A program made the translations under genes and the position numbers. The notes below the pieces were generated by a model, which worked only from the letters and a program-made list of their open reading frames with translations, was not told where the DNA came from and did no database searches. Below, in pieces: positions 29,101 through 36,506 of a DNA stretch of 64,000 nucleotides. Positions within the stretch are counted from its first letter, which is position 1. Each line of letters opens with the position of its first letter. The stretch comes from Pseudoalteromonas sp. '520P1 No. 423' (GTDB taxonomy: Bacteria; Pseudomonadota; Gammaproteobacteria; Enterobacterales; Alteromonadaceae): positions 3,410,001 to 3,474,000 of the forward strand of contig NZ_BBZB01000001.1 of NCBI RefSeq assembly GCF_001269985.1, written 5' to 3'.

Positions 29101-29740
29101 GACCGTATGGTTCAATTAATGAAGCGAAGCCATATCCCTCCGATAATACGGATGATGTAGCCATTAATGGTGAATTGCCAAATATCGACCCTACGATATA
29201 TATCACGTATAACATGATCCCAGAAACAAATACCGTGATCATACTTTTACTTAACATTGCCGCAGCAAATACTATGGAGGTACATAAAAATACGGAAGGT
29301 ACGATAAACAGCAGATAATTACTGATGTAGTAATTTAATTGAAATGGACCTACCAATTCGGCATCTAAAAATAGCGGGGTAATCATCATGCCAATAAGTG
29401 CCATGAATAATATCGCACACGTAGCAAGGGCAATGCTGATGTATCTACTGGCTAAATACTTTAATTTGTCAATTGGCGTGGTAAAAATTAGTGACTCCAT
29501 CTTGTATTGGCTATCTCGCAAAACGGTAGCCGACGCTAAGACACAAGTAACAAAAATTATATTAGGCGCAATAAACAATAATGTTTGGCTTATAGCGTGA
29601 GCAGAGTTTGCAAAGACTAAACCAGAACCGCGCTGCGTAGTGATTAAAACGGCCATCCATATCATAGCGATTGAAGCTGCCCAAAAGCCACCTTGCTTGA
29701 TCTGTTGTTTTAATTCAAAGGGTAATAACTTAAGCAACAT
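26171..29740 (-). CDS. ABC transporter permease fused to M1-family metallopeptidase
   Basis: 1189 aa from the ATG with AAGGGG upstream, overlapping the ATPase stop by 11 bp. The first half holds two sets of about six membrane helices of ABC-2 permease type. The second half is an extracytoplasmic gluzincin domain with HEFAH (His930, Glu931, His934) and a following Glu954 in VTETLAKY, the zinc ligands of M1 aminopeptidases. GSSQPGMYVGVENRMF upstream resembles the family's exopeptidase loop. This fused architecture is known but poorly characterised. The ATPase is encoded just upstream and a LytS/LytTR pair faces the operon. Confidence 0.9.
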   Translation of the reverse strand: MLLKLLPFELKQQIKQGGFWAASIAMIWMAVLITTQRGSGLVFANSAHAISQTLLFIAPNIIFVTCVLASATVLRDSQYKMESLIFTTPIDKLKYLASRYISIALATCAILFMALIGMMITPLFLDAELVGPFQLNYYISNYLLFIVPSVFLCTSIVFAAAMLSKSMITVFVSGIMLYVIYIVGSIFGNSPLMATSSVLSEGYGFASLIEPYGLIAFAEQSAYWSAEQRNTFMPSLTGALLFNRILWLAISLSLFVFTYRVFSFRAEHKIKTKKNVQDLSATAEPEHKRFTPYTSPKPVIDFNQINWPVAWSKFNIEYMTATRGKVFMVLLITTIAFTLGNLINSVFDGPVAGGQAFLPQTALILGWLQEPLAKIGMLVVIFFTVELYWNERLIKIAPLIDCTPTQNFTFYFAKLAAVLTIGFTLILVSITSAILFQLSQGYLDIQPQQYLLLFYYSGVPMLLAALLTLFLQRFAKVKAIGLLLGVGVFVLNGVAKGMLLDHPLTVFAYQPYFMFSDMADTIYHAQAAHWYNIYWLSLTGTLGVITVKFWQRGSTVTAEKLTKKARVLLASLMLVCVTSASYIFYQKNMFNTFMTEEQKIALMADYEKQYKSYQGKSSPTIVDVKLAMDIFPENRSYQIRGSYIIENQSDQPITDVLVSVLRQSHVNYQVELAGAELIKHDQVHQTMLFTLTTPLAPNKTTSVEFSLTATHNAFGELDGEHYVTDGGSYIEVEDVIPQFGFNEAYVLTDVDNRNEHDLPKLTRTMPEKHMHVEAHDKLMFDAVISTTMPQTVVTVGTPKKTWINEGRQFFHYQSAQPIQAQLAVVSAEFTTETKKHNGVELTVYHAPEHNQDNEMILTALTQSMNYFTKHYMPYKGKHYAIVEIPYFSATQSFGSSQPGMYVGVENRMFNLDSRQVDLAEFNPQLRGISHEFAHQFWGDYLEPHYIAGAPMVTETLAKYTELVMLNHIYGETAAFDLVNQSLDFYLKVRPYMSDIEQPLYSMGHEAHLFYGKGQHSMYALLDILGEDKINQALKQLLTEKGYPYKATTLDVLAAFSQQATHEQVEQIDDLFKRVIFHSFEIHGAKSQRVSNEANSVFMTTIDVSVLKFELDLQTNEEQAAPINEYIDVALYDGYPMYDDSNAMLIEKVKFYKDRSEVTLYTERQPTHVQVDPKLRRIDRNLSDNVFTIN

Positions 29741-30638
29741 CTTGATCCCCTTGATTTGTATGACCAATACCTTGAGCCTTGTTTAACGTAGAAAAGTAAA
29801 CATCTTCTAAATCTGGAGTAATGGGCTTGAATCCAATTTCTGGTTGGAATTCACTTTCAATGATTAGTTGAGTTTTGCCAGTAATTAATCGTTCAGATAA
29901 AACGTTGAATCTAGTGCGGTAGTCTGCAGCTTCTGCTCTATTGACCATTTTTGACCAGACTCGACCGTCTAACGTACGGATTAACGAAGCAGGTTTTCCA
30001 TGCAATTGAATCTGACCATTAATAAGAATTGCCATGTTTGGACAAAGTTGACTGACATCTTCAACGATATGTGTTGATAAAATAACAACTATGTTTTCGC
30101 TGATTTCACACAATAAATTATGAAAACGGTTGCGTTCTTGCGGATCCAGCCCTGCGGTTGGTTCATCAACAATAATAAGTTTTGGGTCACCTAGTAAGGC
30201 TTGCGCAATACCAAAACGCTGTTTCATACCGCCTGAATACGTCGCAACGTCATTGTGACGCTTGTCGTATAAATTGGTTAAATGCAGTAGATTTTCTATT
30301 TGTGTTTGACGCTGCTCTTTATCAACAATACCTTTTAATAACGCTAAATGATTTAACAATTCATAGCAGCTGGCTTTCGGGTATACACCAAATTCTTGCG
30401 GCAAATAGCCTAAACATTCACGTAATACATTAGGGTTTTTAACAATGTCTTTATTATCAAAACTAATTTGTCCGTGAGAAGGTTGTTGCAACGTCGCGAT
30501 TGTGCGCATTAAAGATGACTTTCCAGCTCCATTTGGCCCAAGTAAGCCAAATAAACCAGGTTCTATGTCAAGTGATACTGATTTAAGCGCTTGAACTCCA
30601 TTGTCATAAGTTTTTGATAAATTTCTAATAGTTAACAT
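29730..30638 (-). CDS. ABC transporter ATP-binding protein
   Basis: 302 aa from the ATG beginning MLTIRNLSKTYDNGVQALKS; a GTG 45 nt upstream would add residues not typical of the family. Walker A LLGPNGAGKSSL, signature YSGGMKQRFGIAQAL, Walker B LIIVDEPTAGLDPQ and the His switch STHIVEDV are all present. This is the CcmA/multidrug-type ATPase that partners ABC-2 permeases. It should drive the permease/M1-peptidase fusion, whose start overlaps its stop codon. Confidence 0.92.
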   Translation of the reverse strand: MLTIRNLSKTYDNGVQALKSVSLDIEPGLFGLLGPNGAGKSSLMRTIATLQQPSHGQISFDNKDIVKNPNVLRECLGYLPQEFGVYPKASCYELLNHLALLKGIVDKEQRQTQIENLLHLTNLYDKRHNDVATYSGGMKQRFGIAQALLGDPKLIIVDEPTAGLDPQERNRFHNLLCEISENIVVILSTHIVEDVSQLCPNMAILINGQIQLHGKPASLIRTLDGRVWSKMVNRAEAADYRTRFNVLSERLITGKTQLIIESEFQPEIGFKPITPDLEDVYFSTLNKAQGIGHTNQGDQDVA

Positions 30639-30709
30639 ACGTCCGTCCGAAGTGTTTTCTGTTTTTCTGTATAGTACAATCACTAAAAATTAAATAAATA
30701 ATGAAATGA

Positions 30710-30740
30710 CGAACGACGATTAAACATTGTCGAACGACGA
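30710..30740. promoter_or_regulatory. Direct-repeat operator, probable LytTR site
   Basis: CGAACGACGA occurs twice with starts exactly 21 bp apart, that is two helical turns. LytTR-domain regulators typically bind pairs of ~9-bp direct repeats with a 12-13-bp spacer. The repeats lie between the divergent ABC operon and the lytS/lytTR pair. The sequence fits the published LytTR consensus only in part, so the assignment rests mainly on geometry and position. Confidence 0.6.
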
Positions 30741-30763
30741 ATTTCGCTAAAAAGAAGGCTATT

Positions 30764-31543
30764 TTGAACGTTTTGTTAAAGAGTATTGCGCTAGTATTAG
30801 GTTATGGCGTCAGCCTATATCTTATCTATCTTGCCACAAACCCTGAGGTACTGATTGTATTTTTAACCATTAGCTTGATGCTACCGCTTATTTATTTGAT
30901 ACAAGATAGGGCAAAACAAAAACAGTACATTGACCATTTACATCAAGAAACACTCAAAGCTGAACTGAGTTTACTAAAAAGTCAAATTAATCCACACTTT
31001 TTCTTTAATACTTTAAATAACTTATATGGGCTAGCCGTTGAGAAGTCTGATTTAACTGAAGAGGTAATATACCGGCTGTCTCAAATGATGCGTTTTACAA
31101 TTTATGGTGGCCGTAAACATACAGTATCGGTGGAGGACGAAATTGCATATTTGGAAAATTTCATTGAACTAAATCAACTGCGCCATCAACACCGATTGGA
31201 TATTCGTTTTGAACGACATATCACCAATGATCAACAACGTATTCCGCCACTATTATTCATTAATTTGCTAGAAAACGCCTTCAAACACGGTGTTGATACC
31301 TTAACCGATGGTCAGTATATTCATTTTTGTTTAACGACTAAGCCGGAGATGATCGAATTTACGATCAAAAATAATTTCGACAAAACGGTATTAGAGAAAA
31401 ATAAAAAGCAACGAGCAAGCGGTGGACTGGGATTAGACAATTTAAAGCGCAGGCTTGTTTTGCTTTTTCCAGATAAACACCAAATAAAAACAAATGTTAC
31501 CGATAGCCTTTATAAAACAACAGTTTCGATAGACTTAACATAA
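30764..31543 (+). CDS. LytS-type sensor histidine kinase
   Basis: 259 aa from a TTG start with GAAGG upstream. Two membrane helices (about residues 5-24 and 28-46) are followed by the HisKA_7TM/5TM-type kinase core: phospho-acceptor His78 in SQINPHFFFNTLNNLYGLA and the ATP-binding N and G boxes (LLENAFKHGVD, ASGGLGLDNLKRRL). There is no extracellular sensor domain, as in the small kinases that monitor partner transporters. It is followed 26 bp later by its response regulator. Confidence 0.9.
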   Translation: MNVLLKSIALVLGYGVSLYLIYLATNPEVLIVFLTISLMLPLIYLIQDRAKQKQYIDHLHQETLKAELSLLKSQINPHFFFNTLNNLYGLAVEKSDLTEEVIYRLSQMMRFTIYGGRKHTVSVEDEIAYLENFIELNQLRHQHRLDIRFERHITNDQQRIPPLLFINLLENAFKHGVDTLTDGQYIHFCLTTKPEMIEFTIKNNFDKTVLEKNKKQRASGGLGLDNLKRRLVLLFPDKHQIKTNVTDSLYKTTVSIDLT

Positions 31544-31569
31544 ACGGATTATATAGACGGATTAACTTA

Positions 31570-32277
31570 ATGAATTATTTGATCATCGACGATGAGCCAA
31601 CCGCGCATAAATTGATCACTCGATTTGCACAAGCTCATCCGACATTAAACTTAGTGGGTTCGTGTTTTAATGCGATGCAAGCTGAACAATTGATGCAATC
31701 GAAACAAGTTGACGTGATTTTTCTAGATATTAATATGCCGAAAATGACGGGGTTTGAATTTTTAACCGCACTCAAACAGCCCCCACAAATCGTTGTTATT
31801 TCAGCACACCAAGAGTATGCATTAGAAAGCTATGAATACGAAATAAGTGACTACTTACTTAAACCGTTTAATGCTGAACGGTTTGGTAAAACATTTCAAA
31901 AGATAACCGATAAACAAGCGTTGATCGAAAGTCATATGCAAAGTGGGAACAGCAGCAATGCCCTGCAAGAAAGTATCTTTATAAAGGATGATAAAAAACA
32001 TCATCAAGTGGCATTAAATGAATTACTTTATGTTAAAGCAAATGGCAACTATTCCTCAGTTTATTTAAAAGGCTCTCAGTTACTAAGCCAAATGAAAATT
32101 TCTGATTTTGAGCGATTATTGCCAGAGGAACATTTTTCTCGAGTACATCGTTCATACATGGTTGCCCATCATGCATTGACATTAATCAAGGCCAGTGAAG
32201 TACATATTAATGATTTTGTTGTACCGGTTGGGCGAATATACAAAGACAAAGTGTCACAAATAGTTAATAAGAAGTAA
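31570..32277 (+). CDS. LytTR-family response regulator
   Basis: 235 aa. The receiver domain has the acidic pocket (IIDDEP, residues 5-10) and the phospho-acceptor Asp53 in FLDINMPKMTG. The C-terminal half (about 130-235) is a LytTR DNA-binding domain (FIKDDKKHHQVALNELLYVK, HFSRVHRSYMVA). It most likely binds the 21-bp-period repeats upstream of its own operon and of the divergent ABC/M1 operon. Confidence 0.92.
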   Translation: MNYLIIDDEPTAHKLITRFAQAHPTLNLVGSCFNAMQAEQLMQSKQVDVIFLDINMPKMTGFEFLTALKQPPQIVVISAHQEYALESYEYEISDYLLKPFNAERFGKTFQKITDKQALIESHMQSGNSSNALQESIFIKDDKKHHQVALNELLYVKANGNYSSVYLKGSQLLSQMKISDFERLLPEEHFSRVHRSYMVAHHALTLIKASEVHINDFVVPVGRIYKDKVSQIVNKK

Positions 32278-32610
32278 TTGCAATGTACAGTCACGTTCAA
32301 ATTCAGCAGTTAACACTTCCTTTGATATATTATATCGAGCTAATAAACACATCAGAACTTATTAAATGCCAATTTAAATCAATTTGTTACACCATCAAAA
32401 GGTAAGGCTACTATAGCCACTTCTCCGACCACGCTTTACCACTCCTCCAAACTTTACATATCTTTAGTGGCATAGTGACTTTGAAAAGTAGTAAATTATA
32501 AATGTCGTTTATGGTCTACATAGCGCCTACATTGGAATTATGTAAAATTTAGCTATTGATTTAAGTAAATTTCAGGCATAAAAAAACCTTGCAATAGCAA
32601 GGTCTTAAAA
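32278..32610. other. 333-bp gap ending in a terminator-like hairpin
   Basis: No gene seen. The right end (about 32580-32604) holds AACCTTGC/GCAAGGT, a hairpin placed like the terminator of the intact tRNA-Leu. The sequence just before it (AAATTTCAGGCATAAAAAA) is shared with the flank of fragment A at 15964-15983. Confidence 0.5.
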
Positions 32611-32663
32611 TGGTACCGGAGGACGGACTTGAACCGTCACGCCCGAAGGCAAAGGATTTTGAA
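32611..32663 (-). repeat. Displaced tRNA-Leu(CAA) 3' half, copy C (att-like)
   Basis: Again exactly 53 nt ending at TTCAAAATCC. Unlike the other copies its T-arm is intact but different (GACGG/CCGTC), and its acceptor half ends CTCCGGTACCA instead of CTACTGGTACCA. That would not pair fully with the resident 5' half. It therefore looks like a foreign tRNA-Leu 3' half brought in by an integrating element rather than a mutated resident copy. Confidence 0.78.
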
Positions 32664-32800
32664 TTTAGTGTATCTGTAATAACACTTATATATCAAACAC
32701 TTTAAATGAAAAAACAAAATTTGTCACGGCAAGATCATTATAAATTGAACCTTTTACTTTAGTCGCGATCAGATCTCAATATAATACATTGAGGTAATTA

Positions 32801-33768
32801 ACCTCAGATCTGCATAAGAAACTCTTTGTCTAGCCGAATTATTCTAATACTTGGCTGTTTTTTTTGAAAAGTATATGCAATTAATCCAGCGATTAAGTTA
32901 ACCAAAAAGCTTACGCAACTACGATGCCTAGAATGCTCTATCTGAGATATATTTTTTAATTGGTCAAAAACAGTTTCAACAATAAAACGTTTTCTAAGCA
33001 TTAATTTTATCCCATACTTTCATAACTTGGCTTTCATATTTTTTCTAATTCCAGTTACAAAATTGATATTTTTTTCAGCAAATTCGGCTTCCAACTTTTT
33101 AGATAAGTAACCCTTATCTCCATATAATTAACCCCATAAATTTTTTACCATATCTGGGATAGGGTTTCTGTCATCTACATTTCCTGCTGTAATTTTCACA
33201 GCTAAAATCCCACCTTCATCATTAATGATTAAATGAAGTTTAAATCCATAGAACCAACACATAGTTCCTTTTCCTCGCTCGGCACTACCGTTAAAAACTT
33301 TATGTCTAGGAATACGTAACTGGTGACAAACTTGTATTTTAGTTGCATCAACTAAAGCTATCCCTATCGGTTTTGCTTGTCGATGTGTCATATAGCTACA
33401 AAACGGTGTGAGGACAGATTGTAATAGTTTTAGCATTCTCGTATAGCTAACCAATTGTGGAAATTCTTTACACCAATATTGACATACATGATTGATATAA
33501 TAGGTTTTAAAATCACGGTAACCAGAGCGATGAAAAGCAATAACAATCGTCATTACCTCACTCGTTGTAAGTTTAGAAGGCTTAATTCTTTGTTTAAGTC
33601 CAATTTCGATAAGGTGATTTTGCCACTGAGGTTCAAATTTAAGACAGAAGTCATCAGTGAAAATAAAGTCTAAATTAATCATGCCCAAGTCCTTGTGATT
33701 GAAAGTTCTAGTCAAACGATCTGATCGCAATTTGGGCATTTAGTTCAATTCTTATGCGCAGCTCAGGT
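32801..33768 (-). mobile_element. IS982-family insertion sequence, inactive
   Basis: A 968-bp element bounded by imperfect ~20-bp terminal inverted repeats (ACCTCAGATCTGCATAAGAA on the left, ACCTGAGCTGCGCATAAGAA read inward from the right; about 15 of 20 match). Its one transposase gene has two premature stops. I see no clear target duplication. Repeat homology with 24786 onward begins within a few bases of its right end. Confidence 0.85.
32804..33739 (-). pseudogene. IS982-family transposase with two in-frame stops
   Basis: 312 codons in one frame. The text GSAERGKGTMCWFYGFKLHL and VDATKIQVCHQLRI are IS982-type (DDE_Tnp_1-like) signatures. TAA follows MVKNLWG and TGA follows KNMKAKL, after which [20 protein letters not shown] completes the usual C-terminus. 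Reading frame is kept across both stops, so only point mutations killed it. The stop codon lies inside the left terminal repeat. Confidence 0.88.
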
Positions 33769-33769
33769 T

Positions 33770-34025
33770 AAGTAACTTTAAATAACTATATTACACCCCC
33801 AAAATAGCTCTCTTACATTACATTTTCTTCATTTTAATTTGCAAAGAATCGTTTTATAGATATTGGAGTCATACTAAAAAATATAAGTTGGGGTTTATTT
33901 TGGTTTACTGAAATGTGTTTTGATCTTTAAACTCAAACCTAAAATATAAGTTAAGCCTTTATTTTAGAAGAATAAAAAATTAAGCATAAAAAAACCCTAA
34001 CCAATTGGTTAGGGTTCTAAATAAG
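33770..34025 (-). repeat. tRNA-Leu 3'-flank repeat, copy 2
   Basis: Partner of 24786-25031; the two copies differ by scattered changes and a few small indels. It carries the perfect palindrome AACCCTAACC-AATT-GGTTAGGGTT at 33993-34016 with a T-run on the minus strand, the rho-independent terminator of the intact tRNA-Leu. Confidence 0.75.
33987..34016 (-). terminator. Terminator of tRNA-Leu
   Basis: A 10-bp stem AACCCTAACC/GGTTAGGGTT with AATT loop, followed on the minus strand by a run of T. It sits 10 bp beyond the CCA end of the tRNA. Confidence 0.85.
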
Positions 34026-34110
34026 TGGTACCAGTAGGCGGACTCGAACCGCCACACCCGAAGGCGGGGGATTTTGAATCCCCTATGTCTACCAATTCCA
34101 TCATACTGGC
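34026..34110 (-). tRNA. tRNA-Leu (anticodon CAA)
   Basis: 85 nt with encoded CCA. The acceptor stem GCCAGTA pairs with TACTGGT (G-U at the first pair, as in other tRNA-Leu), the anticodon arm is GGGGA-TTCAAAA-TCCCC, a long variable arm follows, and the T-arm is GGCGGTTCGAGTCCGCC. This is the leuX-type gene known as an island insertion site in enterobacteria. It is the only complete copy among four related sequences in the window. Confidence 0.95.
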
Positions 34111-34449
34111 ATAATTTTTCTTTCACTCTCTCGCTTTAATCAGTATTAAAACAGATGAAAAAATAAAGAAAAACCACTTTAGAGCTCAAGCTTTATAAAA
34201 GTTATTTTTTAGATGCTCTTGTCTTTATGCAAAGTATTATACAAAGATCAGACTGTGCGGCAAGTACTTTTTCCCCTATACCGGCTAACTGCTCGGTTAT
34301 TGTTCAATATAAGTATTATTGATTTTATTGATGGCTATATCTAAGAATATTTAGTTTTAATAAACATTTTTATCTAATAAATTCCCTCACGTTATCTGGT
34401 TTGATAAAATAAGTTCTTGCGAAAACGCTTTAAATAAATTAGGTATGAA
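34111..34449. other. 339-bp gap without a recognisable gene
   Basis: This should contain the tRNA-Leu promoter (minus strand) and the promoter of the RDD gene (plus strand). I see no ORF or stable hairpin. Confidence 0.4.
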
Positions 34450-34959
34450 ATGACGAGTAACGAAATAAACTTTCCAAGAACAGGACTTGGTCGCAGATTA
34501 GCTTCTTGGGTATATGACGCTTTGGTTGTTGTTGCGTTCTCTATGGTAACTACGGTACTTTTTTTATTTTCTGTACAAGGGTTAATCTCTTTAGAAGTAC
34601 TCAAATTGGGTAATGCAATTGATGTTTCAGATTTAATTGAGAGCAACCTGATCTTAGAGAGTATTCGAGGTATTTTATTAATCGGTGTTAATTGTGCTTT
34701 TTTTGTTTATTTTTGGACTAAAGGCGGACAAACAATTGGTATGCGCTCATGGCGTTTAAAAGTTCAAAACTTAGATGGCAGTAATATCTCTATTAAGCAG
34801 GGGATTATTCGCGCTTTCTGTTCGCTATTGGGTCTAGGTAATTTATTAGTTGTTATTGATTTTAAAAATAAACGTGCTTTACAAGATTATGCTGCTAATA
34901 CAGAAATGGTTACTTTAACTAAAGAAGAAAATAAACGCATTTATCAATCTATGGACTAA
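34450..34959 (+). CDS. RDD family membrane protein
   Basis: 169 aa. RTGLGRRLASWVYDALVVVA is the defining R-x..D-D type start of the RDD domain, with three hydrophobic helices (about 20-45, 75-95, 130-145). The family is of uncertain function; some members act as Na+/H+ antiporters. It is a stand-alone gene followed by its own terminator. Confidence 0.85.
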   Translation: MTSNEINFPRTGLGRRLASWVYDALVVVAFSMVTTVLFLFSVQGLISLEVLKLGNAIDVSDLIESNLILESIRGILLIGVNCAFFVYFWTKGGQTIGMRSWRLKVQNLDGSNISIKQGIIRAFCSLLGLGNLLVVIDFKNKRALQDYAANTEMVTLTKEENKRIYQSMD

Positions 34960-34970
34960 TTATGTTATTA

Positions 34971-35002
34971 ATTTAGCGAGTATGCTTACTCGCTAAATTT
35001 TT
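34971..35002 (+). terminator. Terminator after the RDD gene
   Basis: Perfect 12-bp stem ATTTAGCGAGTA/TACTCGCTAAAT, TGCT loop, followed by a T-run. It could also act for the convergent pdxJ transcript. Confidence 0.85.
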
Positions 35003-35021
35003 ACTGCTAGCCGTTTTTAAA

Positions 35022-35753
35022 TTAAAGTCTCGCTTCAACCATTAAACGTTTCATATCTCTAACTGCTTTTTCTAAACCATCAATCGCCGCACGTGCAATG
35101 ATTGCATGACCAATATTTAGCTCATAAATCTCTTCTATTGCCGCAATTGGTTTTACATTATGATAATTTAAGCCATGACCTGCATTGACAATCAAATCAA
35201 GGCCTGCAGCAAAAGCAACACCATCTTTAATACGGTTTAGTTCTGCTAATTGATCTTTATCATTTTGGGCATCAGCGTAAGCACCAGTATGAATTTCAAT
35301 ATAAGGTGCACCCACATGTGAGCAGGCTTTTAACTGCTTTTCATCTGCATCTACAAATAAAGACACTTTAATACCCGCATCTGTTAAACGCTTTACTGCA
35401 TCAGCTATTTTGTCTTGATTGCCAGCAACATCTAAACCACCTTCTGTTGTCAGCTCTTCACGTTTTTCTGGTACTAAGCATACATATTCAGGTTGAGTAT
35501 CTATTGCTATTGCAATCATTTCTTCAGTTACAGCAATTTCAAGATTCATTCTGGTTTGAATTGTCTGCTTCATCACTGCAACATCTCTGTCTTGTATATG
35601 ACGGCGATCTTCACGTAAATGAATTGTAATACCATCAGCACCAGCATGCTCTGCAACGCTTGCTGCATGAGAAGGTTCTGGATAAGTTGTGCCCCTCACT
35701 TGGCGTAATGTGGCTATGTGGTCAACATTAATACCTAATAAAACATCTTTCAT
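35022..35753 (-). CDS. pdxJ: Pyridoxine 5'-phosphate synthase
   Basis: 243 aa, the normal length. It condenses 1-deoxyxylulose 5-phosphate with 3-amino-2-oxopropyl phosphate in the last ring-forming step of vitamin B6 synthesis. [33 protein letters not shown] and [11 protein letters not shown] are conserved active-site stretches. It is the last gene of the core run rnc-era-recO-pdxJ, with 26 bp after recO. Confidence 0.97.
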   Translation of the reverse strand: MKDVLLGINVDHIATLRQVRGTTYPEPSHAASVAEHAGADGITIHLREDRRHIQDRDVAVMKQTIQTRMNLEIAVTEEMIAIAIDTQPEYVCLVPEKREELTTEGGLDVAGNQDKIADAVKRLTDAGIKVSLFVDADEKQLKACSHVGAPYIEIHTGAYADAQNDKDQLAELNRIKDGVAFAAGLDLIVNAGHGLNYHNVKPIAAIEEIYELNIGHAIIARAAIDGLEKAVRDMKRLMVEARL

Positions 35754-35779
35754 TGTTATTGCCTTATAATTTTATAAAA

Positions 35780-36490
35780 TCAGGGCTTTATAAATAGCTC
35801 TCTGCTTTTTAAAGGTTTATTTCCCAATAAGGGTTTTAATAAATAGCGACTGAGTTGTTTCGCCAATTGCCTTACGGATGACTTTCTAAAGTCATAGTTT
35901 AAAATTGCTAATAATTGTTCACCGCATACAGCTTGCTGATAGCTATAATAGTCAGCTTCATTTTGCAGTATTTTTCCCCATCCCATTTCATCAAAAAACT
36001 GGTATTGACTTTTAGTTTGAATTTTATCGCCAGCGATATCAAACTCAAAATCAATGCCATAGCCTAATAATTCTAACAATTGAAATTCAAATGTTCTCAA
36101 ATAAAGCTCTACTTCATTATCTTGTTGTAAATGATTAATATGCTGATGATAAAGCTCGTAAGCATCTTCTATAGGTTCATTATGGGGAATGATGCGTTGG
36201 CATAATTCATTTAAATAAAACCCGCAATAAAGAGATTTGCCTTTAAGTAAAGTGACTTTACCAGATAATTCAAATTGTGTGAGGTATTTTAAATCACCTT
36301 TACCAGTAAAGCTGATCAGAAGTTGTTGGAATGGTTGCAGTTGTGCTTTGTGTTTAATTGAATGCCTGCCTTTAAGTCTAGCAAGCATTCTAAGTTGCCC
36401 TACGCCCTCTACAAGCATATCAATCATTATTTGCGAATCACTATAAGGTCTGTGATGCAATAGATATGCATTGTAAAGTGTTGTATTCAT
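35780..36490 (-). CDS. recO: DNA repair protein RecO
   Basis: 236 aa. An N-terminal OB fold (AYLLHHRPYSDSQIMIDMLV) and a helical C-terminal domain match RecO, the mediator that loads RecA on SSB-coated DNA in the RecF pathway. The zinc-finger cysteines seen in some RecO proteins are absent, as is usual in gammaproteobacteria. It lies 16 bp after era. Confidence 0.93.
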   Translation of the reverse strand: MNTTLYNAYLLHHRPYSDSQIMIDMLVEGVGQLRMLARLKGRHSIKHKAQLQPFQQLLISFTGKGDLKYLTQFELSGKVTLLKGKSLYCGFYLNELCQRIIPHNEPIEDAYELYHQHINHLQQDNEVELYLRTFEFQLLELLGYGIDFEFDIAGDKIQTKSQYQFFDEMGWGKILQNEADYYSYQQAVCGEQLLAILNYDFRKSSVRQLAKQLSRYLLKPLLGNKPLKSRELFIKP

Positions 36491-36506
36491 TTTATTTTAT
36501 AATTCG

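Noticed and set aside
32765..33728. 11-bp inverted match GCGATCAGATC just left of the IS982 and inside its transposase start
   Set aside because: One copy lies in coding sequence of the transposase and the match does not extend to the element ends; chance is likely.
16010..34110. Search for an integrase gene to complete the islands
   Set aside because: No ORF or remnant with tyrosine- or serine-recombinase motifs was recognised on either strand.
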